This document shows positions 63,904 through 64,000 of a stretch of 64,000 nt of DNA, piece after piece. The notes beneath the pieces are model-generated. The model was not told where the DNA came from and did not search any database. It saw nothing but the letters and a program-made list of their open reading frames with translations. Position 1 is the first letter of the stretch, and each line of letters opens with the position of its first letter. The translations under genes and the position numbers were made by a program. Source of the DNA: an uncultured Cohaesibacter sp. (GTDB lineage Bacteria; Pseudomonadota; Alphaproteobacteria; Rhizobiales; Cohaesibacteraceae); the NCBI RefSeq assembly GCF_963676275.1, contig NZ_OY781091.1, forward strand, positions 62,001-126,000, given 5' to 3'.

Positions 63904-64000
63904 TCAATCGGTCAGGCCCACATGTGAAGCGACCTCCTGCTCCAGCCGATGGCTGGCTGCGCCCGGTTCCCCGCCCAGCGGAGCAATCCAGCGGTAGAGC
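63904..64000 (-). CDS. 3' end of an unidentified gene
   Basis: The minus strand entering from the right edge has an open frame of 31 codons ending in ...SHRLEQEVASHVGLTD and a stop at 63904. The codon use looks normal and it ends shortly before a bidirectional terminator, so it is probably the tail of a real gene. The piece is too short to identify. Confidence 0.5.
   Translation of the reverse strand, partial: LYRWIAPLGGEPGAASHRLEQEVASHVGLTD

Noticed and set aside
1..64000. tRNA, rRNA, CRISPR arrays, transposases, phage genes or riboswitch-like folds
   Set aside because: No sequence with the expected motifs or repeats was seen by reading; a covariance-model and tRNA search would be needed to exclude small RNAs fully.

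Overview
The window looks like chromosomal DNA of a facultatively anaerobic alphaproteobacterium of the Hyphomicrobiales type. This is inferred from gene families (several TRAP and TTT solute transporters, DctBD, an OpgC-like protein, sulfate ABC genes next to an Rrf2 regulator), from moderate GC with strong avoidance of TTA, CTA and TCA codons, and from fermentation-type enzymes. A Cohaesibacter-like host would fit but is a guess. I see no rRNA, tRNA, CRISPR array, insertion sequence or prophage. The window is mostly compact transport and regulation operons, many closed by clear stem-loops.

Layout. 1-488: 5' end of an OpgC-type membrane protein. 832-7910: LysR regulator divergent from a tripartite tricarboxylate (TTT) uptake operon with two binding proteins, a metallo-beta-lactamase-fold hydrolase and an HSL-type esterase. 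8049-20615: the most distinctive locus. It holds a PTS (HPr-EI-EIIA fusion, two EIIB, one EIIC), a PflD-type glycyl radical enzyme with its activase PflC, and an FsaB-type aldolase. It also holds an AraC regulator and three extra genes: a trehalose-phosphatase-like HAD protein, an RmlD-like reductase and an HbpS-like protein. This matches the E. coli ptsA-fsaB / frwCB-pflDC-frwD region, which is linked to anaerobic breakdown of 1,5-anhydroalditol 6-phosphates. 21092-24830: an EEP-family phosphatase/nuclease and a LysR-controlled oxidoreductase operon.

24990-36247: a dctPQM TRAP transporter with a good sigma-54 promoter, its DctB/DctD two-component system, a full-length 5-oxoprolinase gene whose last ~48 codons are out of frame, and a MarR-family regulator. 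36320-42642: Rrf2 regulator, sulfate ABC transporter (sbp-cysTWA) and an SLC13 permease; a 17-bp motif is shared by the Rrf2 and sbp promoters. 42715-47021: aromatic/aspartate aminotransferase and a TAXI-type TRAP transporter. 47567-54343: RND efflux pump with adaptor, and an unrecognised 660-aa protein with a lipoyl-like N-terminus. 54569-60418: LuxR-type response regulator, FIST protein and PAS hybrid kinase (the NosP/NahK pattern), facing an NAD-aldehyde dehydrogenase. 61671-63761: phosphate acetyltransferase, followed by a strong terminator and the end of an unknown gene.

Together the genes describe scavenging of organic acids, 5-oxoproline or related compounds, sulfate and a PTS sugar, with radical-based anaerobic sugar cleavage. 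A likely nitric-oxide-responsive phosphorelay lies beside aldehyde oxidation genes. All functional assignments come from reading motifs and gene order; no database search was run.
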